A model generated the notes under the pieces. The model saw only the letters and a program-made list of their open reading frames with translations. It was not told the origin of the DNA and ran no database searches. Positions 46,276 through 54,984 of a stretch of DNA of 64,000 bases are shown here, in pieces. The DNA is from Rubripirellula lacrimiformis (GTDB lineage Bacteria > Planctomycetota > Planctomycetia > Pirellulales > Pirellulaceae): NCBI RefSeq assembly GCF_007741535.1, contig NZ_CP036525.1:8478492-8542491 (forward strand), given 5' to 3'. A program made the position numbers and the translations under genes. Each line of letters starts with the position of its first letter. Position 1 is the stretch's first letter.

Positions 46276-47382
46276 ATGCCTTCCCCTCGCAACCCAGTCC
46301 CGGTCATGAGCAATCTTTCCGTCGAAACCGTCCGCGCCGCCATCGAAAGCCATCCGGATCCAGAAACGGGCCGACCGATTGGATCCACGGACCAAATCCG
46401 AGACGTCCAAGTGGACGGGACGTCCACCACGATCACGCTTGGGTTGACTTCGCACTCGGCACCGATCGCCGAGGAAGTCGCTGAAACGCTGAAGTCCAAG
46501 ATCGTGGCCGCCGCGCCGGGTACGGACGTCACCATCAACATCGTTCATCACGATCGTGCTCCGGTACGCGTCGGACAGAGTGCGCTGCGAGTCAAAAGCG
46601 TCATCGCGGTCGGCAGCGGCAAGGGCGGGGTGGGAAAGAGCACCGTCGCGGCCAGTTTGGCGCTGACGCTTCGCCGGCTCGGTTCCAAAGTCGGATTGAT
46701 GGACGCCGATGTCTACGGCCCCAGTATCCCACACCTGCTTGGTCTGACCGGTCGGCCAGCGATCACAGAATCCAAACGCATCGAACCGATTCGGCTGGGC
46801 GACATGCCCGTGATGTCGATGGGCTTTCTGATCGAACCTGACCAAGCCGTGATCTGGCGTGGGCCGATGTTGCACGGTTCGATCAACCAGTTCCTAGGCG
46901 AAACGGACTGGGGCGACCTGGACTATCTGATCATCGACATGCCACCGGGCACAGGCGACGTCGCACTGACACTTTCCCAAGCGATCCCGCTAGCCGGATC
47001 CGTCGTCGTTTGCACGCCACAGGAAGTCGCGTTGTTGGACGCGGTCAAAGCGATCAGCATGTTCCGCAAAGTGAACATTCCGATCCTGGGCATGGTCGAA
47101 AACATGAGCGGGTTCATGTGCCCGGATTGCGGCAAGACGTACGACATCTTCGGCAGCGGTGGTGCCCGCGACAAAGCGGAAGAACTCGACGTGGCGTTCT
47201 TGGGCAAACTACCGATCGACATCACCCTGCGCGAAGCCGGCGATGCGGGTCAACTGGCCGACGTGATCGAGCACAACGAAAAGGCTCGTGCTCCCTTGGA
47301 CGCGATCGCCAAGTCGGTGGTCCGAACCCTGGCTGCGAAAGCCGCTGCGGCACCCCCCAAAGCCAGCCTGCCAACACTGTAG
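46276..47382 (+). CDS. mrp: Mrp/ApbC/NBP35-family Fe-S carrier ATPase
   Basis: 368 residues (ATG at 46276 or 46306, MSNLSVETV). An N-terminal MIP18/DUF59-like domain covers about residues 10-95; the P-loop GSGKGGVGKST begins near residue 115 in the deviant Walker A form; the C-x2-C for cluster binding is FMCPDCGKTYD near residue 280. Mrp proteins carry Fe-S clusters to apoproteins such as the many Fe-S enzymes of the nitrate cluster. Likely cytoplasmic housekeeping. Confidence 0.9.
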   Translation: MPSPRNPVPVMSNLSVETVRAAIESHPDPETGRPIGSTDQIRDVQVDGTSTTITLGLTSHSAPIAEEVAETLKSKIVAAAPGTDVTINIVHHDRAPVRVGQSALRVKSVIAVGSGKGGVGKSTVAASLALTLRRLGSKVGLMDADVYGPSIPHLLGLTGRPAITESKRIEPIRLGDMPVMSMGFLIEPDQAVIWRGPMLHGSINQFLGETDWGDLDYLIIDMPPGTGDVALTLSQAIPLAGSVVVCTPQEVALLDAVKAISMFRKVNIPILGMVENMSGFMCPDCGKTYDIFGSGGARDKAEELDVAFLGKLPIDITLREAGDAGQLADVIEHNEKARAPLDAIAKSVVRTLAAKAAAAPPKASLPTL

Positions 47383-47501
47383 GTGCGGTGATCCGCACCC
47401 TCGTTCAGGCTTGCCAAGCAAGCCACGGCGGTGGCAACCGACTCGTCTGGTTGCAAAGCGGAACCACGTCGATGGCGGGGCGGGGTGTAAAACCAGCCCA
47501 A

Positions 47502-47574
47502 GTGCCGAACGAGCCCACGCGCGTGCCGAACGAGACCGCGCGTCCGAACGAGCCCACACGCGTCCGAACGACAC
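47502..47574. repeat. Imperfect tandem repeat, about 20 bp, four units
   Basis: Units start at 47502, 47523, 47542 and 47562, each beginning GTGCCGAACGAG or GTCCGAACGA and containing CCCAC or ACCGC. The last unit is truncated. It lies after the mrp stop. Confidence 0.75.
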
Positions 47575-47591
47575 AGGGGGGAGGGCGCAAA

Positions 47592-47630
47592 GAAAAAGCC
47601 GCACCGAGGAAAGATCCTCGGCACGGCTTT
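47592..47630 (-). terminator. Rho-independent terminator of the H1-like gene
   Basis: AAAGCCGCACCGAGG (47595-47609) pairs with CCTCGGCACGGCTTT (47616-47630), 13 of 15 positions. On the minus strand the hairpin is followed by a T-rich run, 42 bp past the H1-like stop. Confidence 0.75.
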
Positions 47631-47671
47631 GGTTGCGTTCCATTTGGCATCAGCCAAACAGTCGTGCGGTT

Positions 47672-47923
47672 TTAGCGACGCTTTTTAGCGGCTTTCTTCT
47701 TCGTTACTTTCTTCTTGGCCGCTTTCTTCTTAGTCGCTTTCTTTTTGGTTGCTTTCTTCTTGGCGACTTTCTTCTTGGCTACCTTCTTGGTGGTTGCCTT
47801 CTTCTTAGCGACCTTTTTCTTGGTTGCTTTCTTCTTAGTTGCCTTCTTGACGGCCTTCTTAGTCGAACGCTTTACAGCCTTCTTCTTTGTCGCCCTTTTC
47901 GTCGTTGCTTTCTTCTTGGCCAC
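47672..47923 (-). CDS. Lysine/alanine-rich histone H1-like protein
   Basis: 83 residues from GTG at 47923, which has GGAGG seven bases upstream; the longer frame to an upstream ATG (47992) lacks such a site. The protein is almost entirely Lys, Ala, Thr, Val and Arg, built from AAKKKATKKK-type units, like the C-terminal tail of eukaryotic histone H1 and bacterial H1-like proteins (for example Hc1-type). It should bind DNA non-specifically and may help condense the nucleoid, which is notably compact in planctomycetes. Strong terminator downstream. Confidence 0.8.
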   Translation of the reverse strand: MAKKKATTKRATKKKAVKRSTKKAVKKATKKKATKKKVAKKKATTKKVAKKKVAKKKATKKKATKKKAAKKKVTKKKAAKKRR

Positions 47924-48425
47924 GTCTTTCCTCCGCTGAGAAAGGAAACGTTGACGAGTCCTCGAGACTTCAACAACAGTCGTTGAAGTCACCGGCCACG
48001 GCCCGTCAATCGTTAGGTGTGATCGAACATCGAAGCCTTGGTGTCCAACACCGTTCCTGGCTTCTCAATTCAACCGTTAAAAACTGCGCGTAACTTTACG
48101 CGCTTCTCCAAATTCCGCAACATCTTTTTTGTGAAAAAGATGTTGCACTAGATTTTTTTCTTGGTAACGGAGGCCTTCGTTTGGTCACCGTATCGACCTC
48201 GATTGTGTTCACTGCGCCACACGAACAAGGTCATGTCGTGATGCACTTCGGTAGGCGCTTGATCGACCGATCGTTCCACCGCGCTGCGCTACGTAACCAA
48301 TCGGTATCGTGTCGACGATCAACGCGAACGTGTCGATGATCACCGAGTGCAATGCAAGCGCTTGCGCGAAGCGTTGAAACAGTCCAGCGCGCAGAAACAA
48401 CGTGTTTTCTAAGTTCGTTTCGCAT
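47924..48425. promoter_or_regulatory. Upstream region of the H1-like gene with a perfect hairpin
   Basis: 502 bp with no credible gene. GCAACATCTTTTT (48117-48129) and AAAAAGATGTTGC (48134-48146) form a perfect 13-bp inverted repeat with a 4-base loop. It lies about 195 bp before the H1-like start and about 280 bp after the M50 protease stop, so it could end the M50 transcript or act near the H1-like promoter. Confidence 0.6.
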
Positions 48426-49223
48426 TCAGTAGCTTCCACCACCCGCTGATTGCAACTGTTGATAACTCATCACGCCCAGCGCAATGAACAGCAACCCCAT
48501 GTACTGTTGGCCTGCGCTGAAGCCGTACAGCGCCGCCAATCCAGCTGCGATCACGCTGATCCAAAGCGCTGTTTCGATGCTGCCGCCGCGCATCTGAACC
48601 AACGAACTTGCGATTCGTCCGCCGTCCAAAGGAAGCACTGGAATCAGGTTCAAAATGGCCCAAAAAATACTTGGAAATAAATAGAAATCGACCATCGCGT
48701 AGAGCCCAACGGAGTCGGAAATCATCACGGCGCCGTCATCGGCATGAATGGTCTGCTGCAACCACTCGGGCATCCGATACAGCGTATCGAACTGGTCCAA
48801 TCGATAACCGGACAACTTCACCAACACGATCACGACGACCGCAGAGAACAACTGCGCCAGTGGACCCGCTAGCGAGATCCACAGATCATCTTTCAAACGC
48901 AAACTGCCAAACGAACGACCACTGCGTGGGATCGCCAGACCACCGAAGTGATACAGCACCACCGATGACTCGATACCGTTCTGCCGAAACGCCAACGCGT
49001 GGCCAAGTTCGTGGATCAAGATCGATACGAACACACAGATCGACCACAACACCAACAGGGGAATGATGCCGGGGCTTAGTTCCCGCAGCATGCCATCCAG
49101 ACTCTGCACCCACGAATAGCCAAACACCACCGCCATCACCCAAAATCCCCATGCGATTCGGACGGGGAACCCCAGTAATCGGAACCGCAGGTCGTAAGGC
49201 GATGGGGTGGGTTCTTGCAGCAT
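48426..49223 (-). CDS. Site-2-protease-type M50 membrane metallopeptidase
   Basis: 265 residues, about six hydrophobic segments. The zinc motif HEXXH is seen in ILIHELGHALAF near residue 71 and the second motif in NLIPVLPLDGGR near residue 197, giving the third ligand Asp. The compact single core without PDZ or CBS domains resembles the Spo4FB/RseP-like minimal S2P family. Such proteases cut transmembrane anti-sigma factors or other membrane substrates. Substrate unknown. Confidence 0.85.
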   Translation of the reverse strand: MLQEPTPSPYDLRFRLLGFPVRIAWGFWVMAVVFGYSWVQSLDGMLRELSPGIIPLLVLWSICVFVSILIHELGHALAFRQNGIESSVVLYHFGGLAIPRSGRSFGSLRLKDDLWISLAGPLAQLFSAVVVIVLVKLSGYRLDQFDTLYRMPEWLQQTIHADDGAVMISDSVGLYAMVDFYLFPSIFWAILNLIPVLPLDGGRIASSLVQMRGGSIETALWISVIAAGLAALYGFSAGQQYMGLLFIALGVMSYQQLQSAGGGSY

Positions 49224-49254
49224 CAGGCTTTGGTCAAAGGTGACGTTCGAAACG

Positions 49255-49291
49255 GAAAAAAAGGTCCGCCGCCATCGGTTTCGATGGCGGC
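49255..49291 (-). terminator. Rho-independent terminator of the prolyl oligopeptidase gene
   Basis: GCCGCCATCG (49268-49277) pairs perfectly with CGATGGCGGC (49282-49291). On the minus strand it is followed by a run of T (AAAAAAA at 49256-49262 on the plus strand), between the peptidase stop and the M50 start. Confidence 0.88.
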
Positions 49292-49331
49292 GCCGGTGAA
49301 GTGCCTGCTCAATAGCTTACCAGTCGGGTCA

Positions 49332-51473
49332 CTAGCGCAGATTCTCCAGCAAGAACGCCCATTTGTCGGCGTACTCTTCGATCTGCTTGCTGACCGGGGT
49401 ACCGGCGCCATGGCCGGCACGTGTTTCGATGCGAATCAAGGTTGGTCGATCGCATGAACTGGCTTTGGACTGTGCCGCCTGTAGCGCCGCGGCGAACTTG
49501 AAGCTGTGCCCTGGCACGACACGGTCATCGCGATCCGCCGTGGTGACCAGGGTCGCTGGGTAACACACACCGGGCTTGATGTTGTGCAGCGGCGAATACG
49601 AAAGCAAGTTGTCAATCTGATCCTCTTCGTCGCTGCTGCCATACTCCGTCGCCCACGCCCAACCGATCGTGAACTTGTGGTAACGCAGCATGTCCATCAC
49701 GCCGACTTGCGGTAAACACGCACCGAACAGATCGGGACGCTGCGTCACGACTGCGCCGACCAGTAGCCCCCCGTTGCTGCGGCCCGAAAGCGCCAACCGG
49801 GACGCGGTGGTGTAGCCCTTGTCAATCAAATGCTCCGCCGCGGCAATGCAATCGTCGAACACGTTTTGTTTCTTTAGCCGCATGCCGTCTTCGTGCCACT
49901 GACGACCGTACTCGCCACCCCCGCGAAGGTTGACCACCGCATAGATCCCGCCGCTGTCGACCCAGCCAGCAGTCGCGGGTGAAAACGCGGGCGTGATCGA
50001 GATGTTGAATCCACCGTAGCCGTACAACATCGTCGGGCTGGTTCCGTCCAGCTTGGTGTCTTTTTTGCGCGTCACAATGATCGGGATCTTGGTCCCATCC
50101 TTGCTGGTGCAGAACAACTGTTCGGTCACGAAGTCATCGACGTCGAAGGCCACATCGGGTTGCCGCCACAACGAAATGTCGTTGGACCGCAGATCCACTC
50201 GATAGATCGATGCCGGCGTGACGTAGTTGGTAAAACTAAAGAACGTTTCGGCCGCGTCTTGCCGACCACCAAAACCCGATACCGTGCCAACACCGGGAAG
50301 CGAGACTTCATCGATCATCGCACCGTCGATGGCATGCCGGGTCACACGCGCCCGCGCGTCCCTCAGGTACGACACATAGAACGTCTCGCCAAACAGGCTG
50401 GCCGATTCCATCACGTCGTCGCTTTCGCCGATGACGGGTTTCCATGCAGCACGATCTTCGGCACCCGCAGGGACCGCGATCAACCGTCGCTTGGGGGCCT
50501 GATGATCGGTCACAAAGAACAGGGTGTCGCCACTCGATGCGATCCATTCGTATTCGGCATCGAAACCGGTGATCAACGGAATCACTTGCGACTGTGGGTC
50601 GCGCAAATCCTTGATGAAGATCTGTGCCTTCGGTTCGCTGCCTTTCCAGTTGTGGATCACCAGATAGCGGCCATCGTCGGTTACCTCCGGTTGAAACCCC
50701 CACTTGGGATGATCGGGTCGTTCCAACACCAACGTGTCTTGGCTTTGCGAATCGCCCAGTTGGTGGAAGTAAAGTTTTTGGTCTTCGTTGGTTCCGGTCA
50801 GTTCGGATCCTTCGACAGGTTCTGCGTAACGACCGTAAAAGAATCCGCTGCCATCGGGCTTCCAAGCGATGCCGCTGAACTTCACCCACTCGATCACATC
50901 GGGAAGATCGTTCCCCGTAGCAACCTCGCGTACTTTCCACGTTCGCCAATCGCTGCCGCCATCGGCTAGCCCATACGCGATCAGCTTGCCATCATCGGAC
51001 GTCGCTGTGCCAGCCAGCGCAACGGTCCCGTCGGTCGAAAAGTGATTGGGATCGATCAACACCGCACGCTCAGCATCCAGCGAGGCTGCTTTGTACAGGA
51101 TGCTTTGATCCTGGAGTCCGTTGTTGTGCGAGTACAAATAGATGTCGCCCTTCTTGGCGGGCAAACCGTAACGTTCATAGTTCCAAAGCTGTTCCAACTT
51201 TTGCCGCATCGGTTCGCGCTGCGGCAACCCCTGCAGGTACGACTGGGTCAGTTCGTTTTCCGCTTGGATCCAGGCTGCCGTTTCGTCGCTTTCGGTGTCT
51301 TCAAGCCAACGGTAGGGGTCGCTGACCTTGCGGCCAAAGTAGTCGTCGGTCACATCGACCTGTTGGGTGTCCGGATAGGTCATGGGCGGGGAAGTACTAC
51401 TTTGGGCAAAGGAGCTGATCGGGAACAGGAAACAAATGGAACCAACCATGGCCCATCGAAAGTCATCAATCAC
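49332..51473 (-). CDS. Secreted prolyl oligopeptidase (S9A)
   Basis: About 713 residues. The frame is open to 51569; GTG at 51473 or ATG at 51449 gives a signal-like start (WAMVGSICFLFPISSFAQ). The N-terminal beta-propeller begins with DDYFGRKVSDPYRWLEDTE. The catalytic triad is visible: Ser in GRSNGGLLVGAV, Asp in ADRDDRVVPGHSFKF, and His in ETRAGHGAGTP. Prolyl oligopeptidases cut after proline in short peptides; the signal peptide places it in the periplasm. A strong terminator follows. Confidence 0.9.
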   Translation of the reverse strand: MIDDFRWAMVGSICFLFPISSFAQSSTSPPMTYPDTQQVDVTDDYFGRKVSDPYRWLEDTESDETAAWIQAENELTQSYLQGLPQREPMRQKLEQLWNYERYGLPAKKGDIYLYSHNNGLQDQSILYKAASLDAERAVLIDPNHFSTDGTVALAGTATSDDGKLIAYGLADGGSDWRTWKVREVATGNDLPDVIEWVKFSGIAWKPDGSGFFYGRYAEPVEGSELTGTNEDQKLYFHQLGDSQSQDTLVLERPDHPKWGFQPEVTDDGRYLVIHNWKGSEPKAQIFIKDLRDPQSQVIPLITGFDAEYEWIASSGDTLFFVTDHQAPKRRLIAVPAGAEDRAAWKPVIGESDDVMESASLFGETFYVSYLRDARARVTRHAIDGAMIDEVSLPGVGTVSGFGGRQDAAETFFSFTNYVTPASIYRVDLRSNDISLWRQPDVAFDVDDFVTEQLFCTSKDGTKIPIIVTRKKDTKLDGTSPTMLYGYGGFNISITPAFSPATAGWVDSGGIYAVVNLRGGGEYGRQWHEDGMRLKKQNVFDDCIAAAEHLIDKGYTTASRLALSGRSNGGLLVGAVVTQRPDLFGACLPQVGVMDMLRYHKFTIGWAWATEYGSSDEEDQIDNLLSYSPLHNIKPGVCYPATLVTTADRDDRVVPGHSFKFAAALQAAQSKASSCDRPTLIRIETRAGHGAGTPVSKQIEEYADKWAFLLENLR

Positions 51474-51767
51474 GGTTACCAGCCTTTTTACGCGGTGAGA
51501 ATCGGATGAAAAAATCGGGAAAACGGTGACGCGACGAAGACAAGGCTTCGCCCATGATCTTAAAGACAACGTCGCCCTCGCGACCAGTCACCTAGCGGAT
51601 CATCGCGATTTCGTTCGTTGGGCGATCAAAATCTGCCACTCGTATCATCAGCCACAACATGCGTCGACTTGGGCATACGCTTGCCAGCGGTTTGTTTAGA
51701 ATAGAGGGATCGTCCATCGGCGATCTCGAATTCCTCGCAGCCAAACCTCCCGGATCAATCACCACCC

Positions 51768-52796
51768 ATGCGGACAGTCCTGGTAACCGGTGGCGCCGGG
51801 TTCATCGGCGGCCATTTGGTGCGACAACTGATCGACGCCCAAACTTATCGCGTGGTCGTGGTCGACAAACTGACCTACGCGGGAAACCTGCGCTCTCTGG
51901 AATCGGTCTGGGATTCGCCTCGATTCAGTTTCCTGCACAGCGATATCTGTGACGGACCCCGGATGCTAGATCTGTTGATGCAACATCACTGTGATGCGGT
52001 GATCAACTTGGCAGCGGAAACGCACGTGGACCGCAGCATCGATTCGCCCGCACCGTTTGTGCAATCGAATGTCGTCGGCACTTACGAACTGTTGGAAGCC
52101 ACGCGCAGTTATCTGGCAACCTTGTCGGATCTGCAGGTGGATCGATTCCGATTTCTGCAGGTTTCTACCGATGAAGTCTACGGTTCGCTTGGCAAAGACG
52201 GGGTGTTCACCGAGTCGACATCGTATTCGCCCAACTCGCCCTATTCCGCTTCGAAGGCCGCGGCGGATCATTTCGTCCGTGCATACCATCAAACGTACGG
52301 GTTGCCGACGATCACGACCCACGGATGCAACAACTATGGCCCGTTCCAATTCCCCGAAAAACTGATCCCGTTGATGATCCAGCGTGCAGTCCGTGGTGAG
52401 CCCCTGCCGGTCTACGGCAACGGCAAGAATGTCCGTGAATGGATCCATGTCGAGGATCACTGCATCGCCCTGCGTCTGATTTTGGAAACCGGCCGCGTCG
52501 GACAGACCTACAACGTCGGCAGCAGCACTGAGAAAACGAACTTGGAAATGGTCCGCGCGATCTGCGATTGCGTCGACCGATGGACCGGCCGTTCGCATTC
52601 CTCGTTCGACCAAATCCAATGGGTTGCTGACCGACCGGGACACGATTTCCGTTACGCGATCGATGCAACAAAACTAAAGCACGAACTTGGTTGGACGCCG
52701 CAAATCGATTTCGACAACGGCATCGACCAAACGGTGAAGTGGTACTTGGATCATCCAGATTGGACCGAATCAAAAACAACACCGCAGCAAGCATGA
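51768..52796 (+). CDS. rfbB: dTDP-glucose 4,6-dehydratase
   Basis: 342 residues of the extended SDR family: NAD motif VTGGAGFIGGHLVRQ near residue 5, NLAAETHVDRSIDSP, the catalytic YxxxK (YSASKAAADHFV), HGCNNYGPFQFPEKLIP and the closing DRPGHDFRYAID. Catalyses conversion of dTDP-glucose to dTDP-4-keto-6-deoxyglucose. The next gene, rfbA, starts within its stop (ATGA), so the two are co-translated. No rfbC or rfbD is adjacent. Confidence 0.93.
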   Translation: MRTVLVTGGAGFIGGHLVRQLIDAQTYRVVVVDKLTYAGNLRSLESVWDSPRFSFLHSDICDGPRMLDLLMQHHCDAVINLAAETHVDRSIDSPAPFVQSNVVGTYELLEATRSYLATLSDLQVDRFRFLQVSTDEVYGSLGKDGVFTESTSYSPNSPYSASKAAADHFVRAYHQTYGLPTITTHGCNNYGPFQFPEKLIPLMIQRAVRGEPLPVYGNGKNVREWIHVEDHCIALRLILETGRVGQTYNVGSSTEKTNLEMVRAICDCVDRWTGRSHSSFDQIQWVADRPGHDFRYAIDATKLKHELGWTPQIDFDNGIDQTVKWYLDHPDWTESKTTPQQA

Positions 52797-53704
52797 CACA
52801 GCCTAGCACTGTATGTACCAAGGGGATCATCTTGGCAGGTGGTTCGGGAAGCCGCTTGGCACCGATGACATTGGGTTGCAACAAACAACTGTTGCCGGTC
52901 TATGACAAGCCGCTGATCTATTACCCGTTGTCGACGCTGATGTTGGCAGGCATCCAGGACGTGCTGTTGATTTCATCCCCTGATGAAATCCACCGCTTTG
53001 AAAGCCTGTTCGGGAATGGATCGGATCTGGGAATCCGGATGCAATATCAGGTTCAACCGCAACCCGATGGTTTGGCACAGGCGTTCGTTTTGGGCGAATC
53101 ATTTATCGGCAATGATCCCGTTGCGTTGATCCTGGGCGACAACGTGTTCTACGGCGATGGGTTCTCGAAATCGCTTCAGGCGATCGCACAGAATTTGACC
53201 GGTGCCACTGTCTTTGCCCACGAAGTCAGTGACCCTAGTCGGTATGGGGTGATCGAATTAGACGCCGGCGGAATGCCGATTTCGATCGTCGAAAAACCAG
53301 TTCATCCAAAATCGAATCTGGTGATCCCTGGGATCTATTTTTTCGATCACCGAGTGGTCGAGTTCGCCAAGGCGCTGCGTCCGTCGGCACGAGGCGAATA
53401 CGAAATCACCGATGTGATCCAGCAATATTTGAACGACCGATCGCTGTCTGTTTCCCGCATGGGTCGCGGTACCGTGTGGTTGGACACCGGGACGCCGATG
53501 GCGTTGTTGCAGGCATCAAATTTCATCGCCGCGATCGAGCAACGGCAAGGAGTGCGAATCTGCTGTCCCGAAGAGATCGCTGCCCGGATGGGTTACATCA
53601 CGCCGAAGGATTTGAGACGTTTGGCGGAGTCGATGGAAAGCGATTACGGAGCTTATCTTCGTTCCGTTGCCCGCCAACTTGGCCATTCCACGATCCCATC
53701 GTGA
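52793..53704 (+). CDS. rfbA: Glucose-1-phosphate thymidylyltransferase
   Basis: 303 residues from ATG at 52793, overlapping the rfbB stop by 4 bp. Nucleotidyltransferase motif ILAGGSGSRLAPMT near residue 13, KQLLPVYDKPLIYYPLS, LGDNVFYGDG and the EKP signature (VEKPVHPKSN). Makes dTDP-glucose, the substrate of RfbB, for 6-deoxyhexose surface glycans. The upstream part of the frame overlaps rfbB and is not used. Confidence 0.93.
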   Translation: MTQPSTVCTKGIILAGGSGSRLAPMTLGCNKQLLPVYDKPLIYYPLSTLMLAGIQDVLLISSPDEIHRFESLFGNGSDLGIRMQYQVQPQPDGLAQAFVLGESFIGNDPVALILGDNVFYGDGFSKSLQAIAQNLTGATVFAHEVSDPSRYGVIELDAGGMPISIVEKPVHPKSNLVIPGIYFFDHRVVEFAKALRPSARGEYEITDVIQQYLNDRSLSVSRMGRGTVWLDTGTPMALLQASNFIAAIEQRQGVRICCPEEIAARMGYITPKDLRRLAESMESDYGAYLRSVARQLGHSTIPS

Positions 53705-53853
53705 TGGATTTTTGATGACGGGATGAGGGAGAGGTTTGGGTGGGGAAGGGATGGAGGAGGGAATTCTGGCGAATCCCACGACGGAAGAGGATGTAGTTCT
53801 GGCGTATTTTGGTGTCGTCAGTGAAACTTCATCCGCTGTCTTTTTACTTCGCA

Positions 53854-54726
53854 ATGAAAAACTTTCGCATGACCGCTTCTGAATCTTCTCCTTCGGCCGG
53901 CAAGACCCTGATCAAGGCCATCGCGGTGACGTCTGTGCTGGTCATCGCGTGGGTCGGACTGTCGTGGGCGGTCGAGGGCAGGACGATGGCGACACGAACG
54001 GCGACCAAGATGGTCATGCCCGTTGCTTTGATCTGGTTGACGTCGATGATGTTCGCCATCTGGTTCGCCATGCAACGACAATCATTGGCGTCGTTCGCCT
54101 TCGCAGTGATGTGTGTGATGATCTACATTTCAGGCAATGGGTACGTTTCATCGGCGATGATGGATCGCTTGGAATGGCCTGAACAAGCGATGCCCGATGA
54201 AGCGGTACAAGCCGCGGTTGTGCTGGGCGGCGGGATGTCGGCCACGCCCGATGGCACGCCTGAACTTTCCCGAGATGGCGAGCGGATATTTTCGGCGGCA
54301 CAGCTTTATCATGCCGGCAAGGTGGGGGCGATCATCTGTACCGGAATGTCTTCCGATGGAGTGCACAATCCCAGCGACGATGGACGCGATGCCTTGATTT
54401 CGGCCGGGGTACCGAGCGATGTGATCTTTCGCATCAAGGGCGAAAACACCAGCCAAGAAATGAAGTCTCTGAGACAGTTTCTAGACAGCCCACCGGCAGG
54501 CTTTCCACCCCCTGGTCCGATCCTGTTGGTCACCAGCGCATTCCATATGGATCGGGCGATGCGGTTGGCCGCCAGCCAAGACGTCGAAATGCTGCCGTTC
54601 CCCTGCGCTTTTCGCGGTTCCGTCGATCGCGGTTTCAGCCCCAGCCGATGGATCCCCGGTCCGGATGCGATGCAAAACTTCGGTTCGGCACTGAAGGAAT
54701 GGTTGGCCAGTTTGGTAGGGCGATGA
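53854..54726 (+). CDS. YdcF/SanA-like DUF218 membrane protein
   Basis: About 290 residues from ATG at 53854; the frame may begin earlier at TTG 53809. Three hydrophobic segments at residues about 20-105, then a DUF218 domain: AAVVLGGGMSATPDGTPELS near residue 135, GKVGAIICTGMSSDG, IKGENTSQEMK (the NTxxE motif) and LLVTSAFHMDRA. DUF218 proteins such as SanA and ElyC act in envelope integrity or undecaprenyl lipid metabolism. Follows rfbA by 150 bp. Confidence 0.8.
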   Translation: MKNFRMTASESSPSAGKTLIKAIAVTSVLVIAWVGLSWAVEGRTMATRTATKMVMPVALIWLTSMMFAIWFAMQRQSLASFAFAVMCVMIYISGNGYVSSAMMDRLEWPEQAMPDEAVQAAVVLGGGMSATPDGTPELSRDGERIFSAAQLYHAGKVGAIICTGMSSDGVHNPSDDGRDALISAGVPSDVIFRIKGENTSQEMKSLRQFLDSPPAGFPPPGPILLVTSAFHMDRAMRLAASQDVEMLPFPCAFRGSVDRGFSPSRWIPGPDAMQNFGSALKEWLASLVGR

Positions 54727-54735
54727 TGCGAGGTT

Positions 54736-54820
54736 TGAGTTGAGTTTTTCGAGTTCAAGTTCGAGTTTCAGTTTTCGGACCGGTCTGCTGTGTGCAACTG
54801 AAACTGGAACCCGAACTTCC
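54736..54820. repeat. Low-complexity GAGTTCAAGTTCGAGTTT repeat with inverted GTTTCAGTT/AACTGAAAC
   Basis: TTGAGTTTTTCGAGTTCAAG and the following TTCGAGTTTCAGTTTTC match, in reverse complement, the element at 38115-38160; CAACTGAAAC inverts the GTTTCAGTT. Lies in the gap before comEC. Confidence 0.55.
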
Positions 54821-54984
54821 GCTGCGTCCACTTTCGTGAACACAATCGCATCCACGTGGCGTTCATTTCGCCCCGGCACCAGCATCCAATTCGATTCCCC
54901 CTGTCCCGCCGGCCATCGGTTAGATTCAAGTGTTGTCCGCTGGGTCGAGAGTACGGTTTGGCTGATCGTGTGAGCTGATTTGGG

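Noticed and set aside
46252..46875. Minus-strand frame opposite mrp
   Set aside because: Antisense shadow of the Mrp gene; His/Arg/Asp-rich with no motif.
47502..47574. Possible CRISPR array after mrp
   Set aside because: Units are adjacent without spacers and are only about 20 bp, so this is a simple tandem repeat.
47715..47939. Plus-strand hydrophobic Phe/Leu/Ala frame
   Set aside because: It is the complement of the Lys-rich H1-like gene, which alone produces this pattern; the minus strand has a strong ribosome site and terminator.
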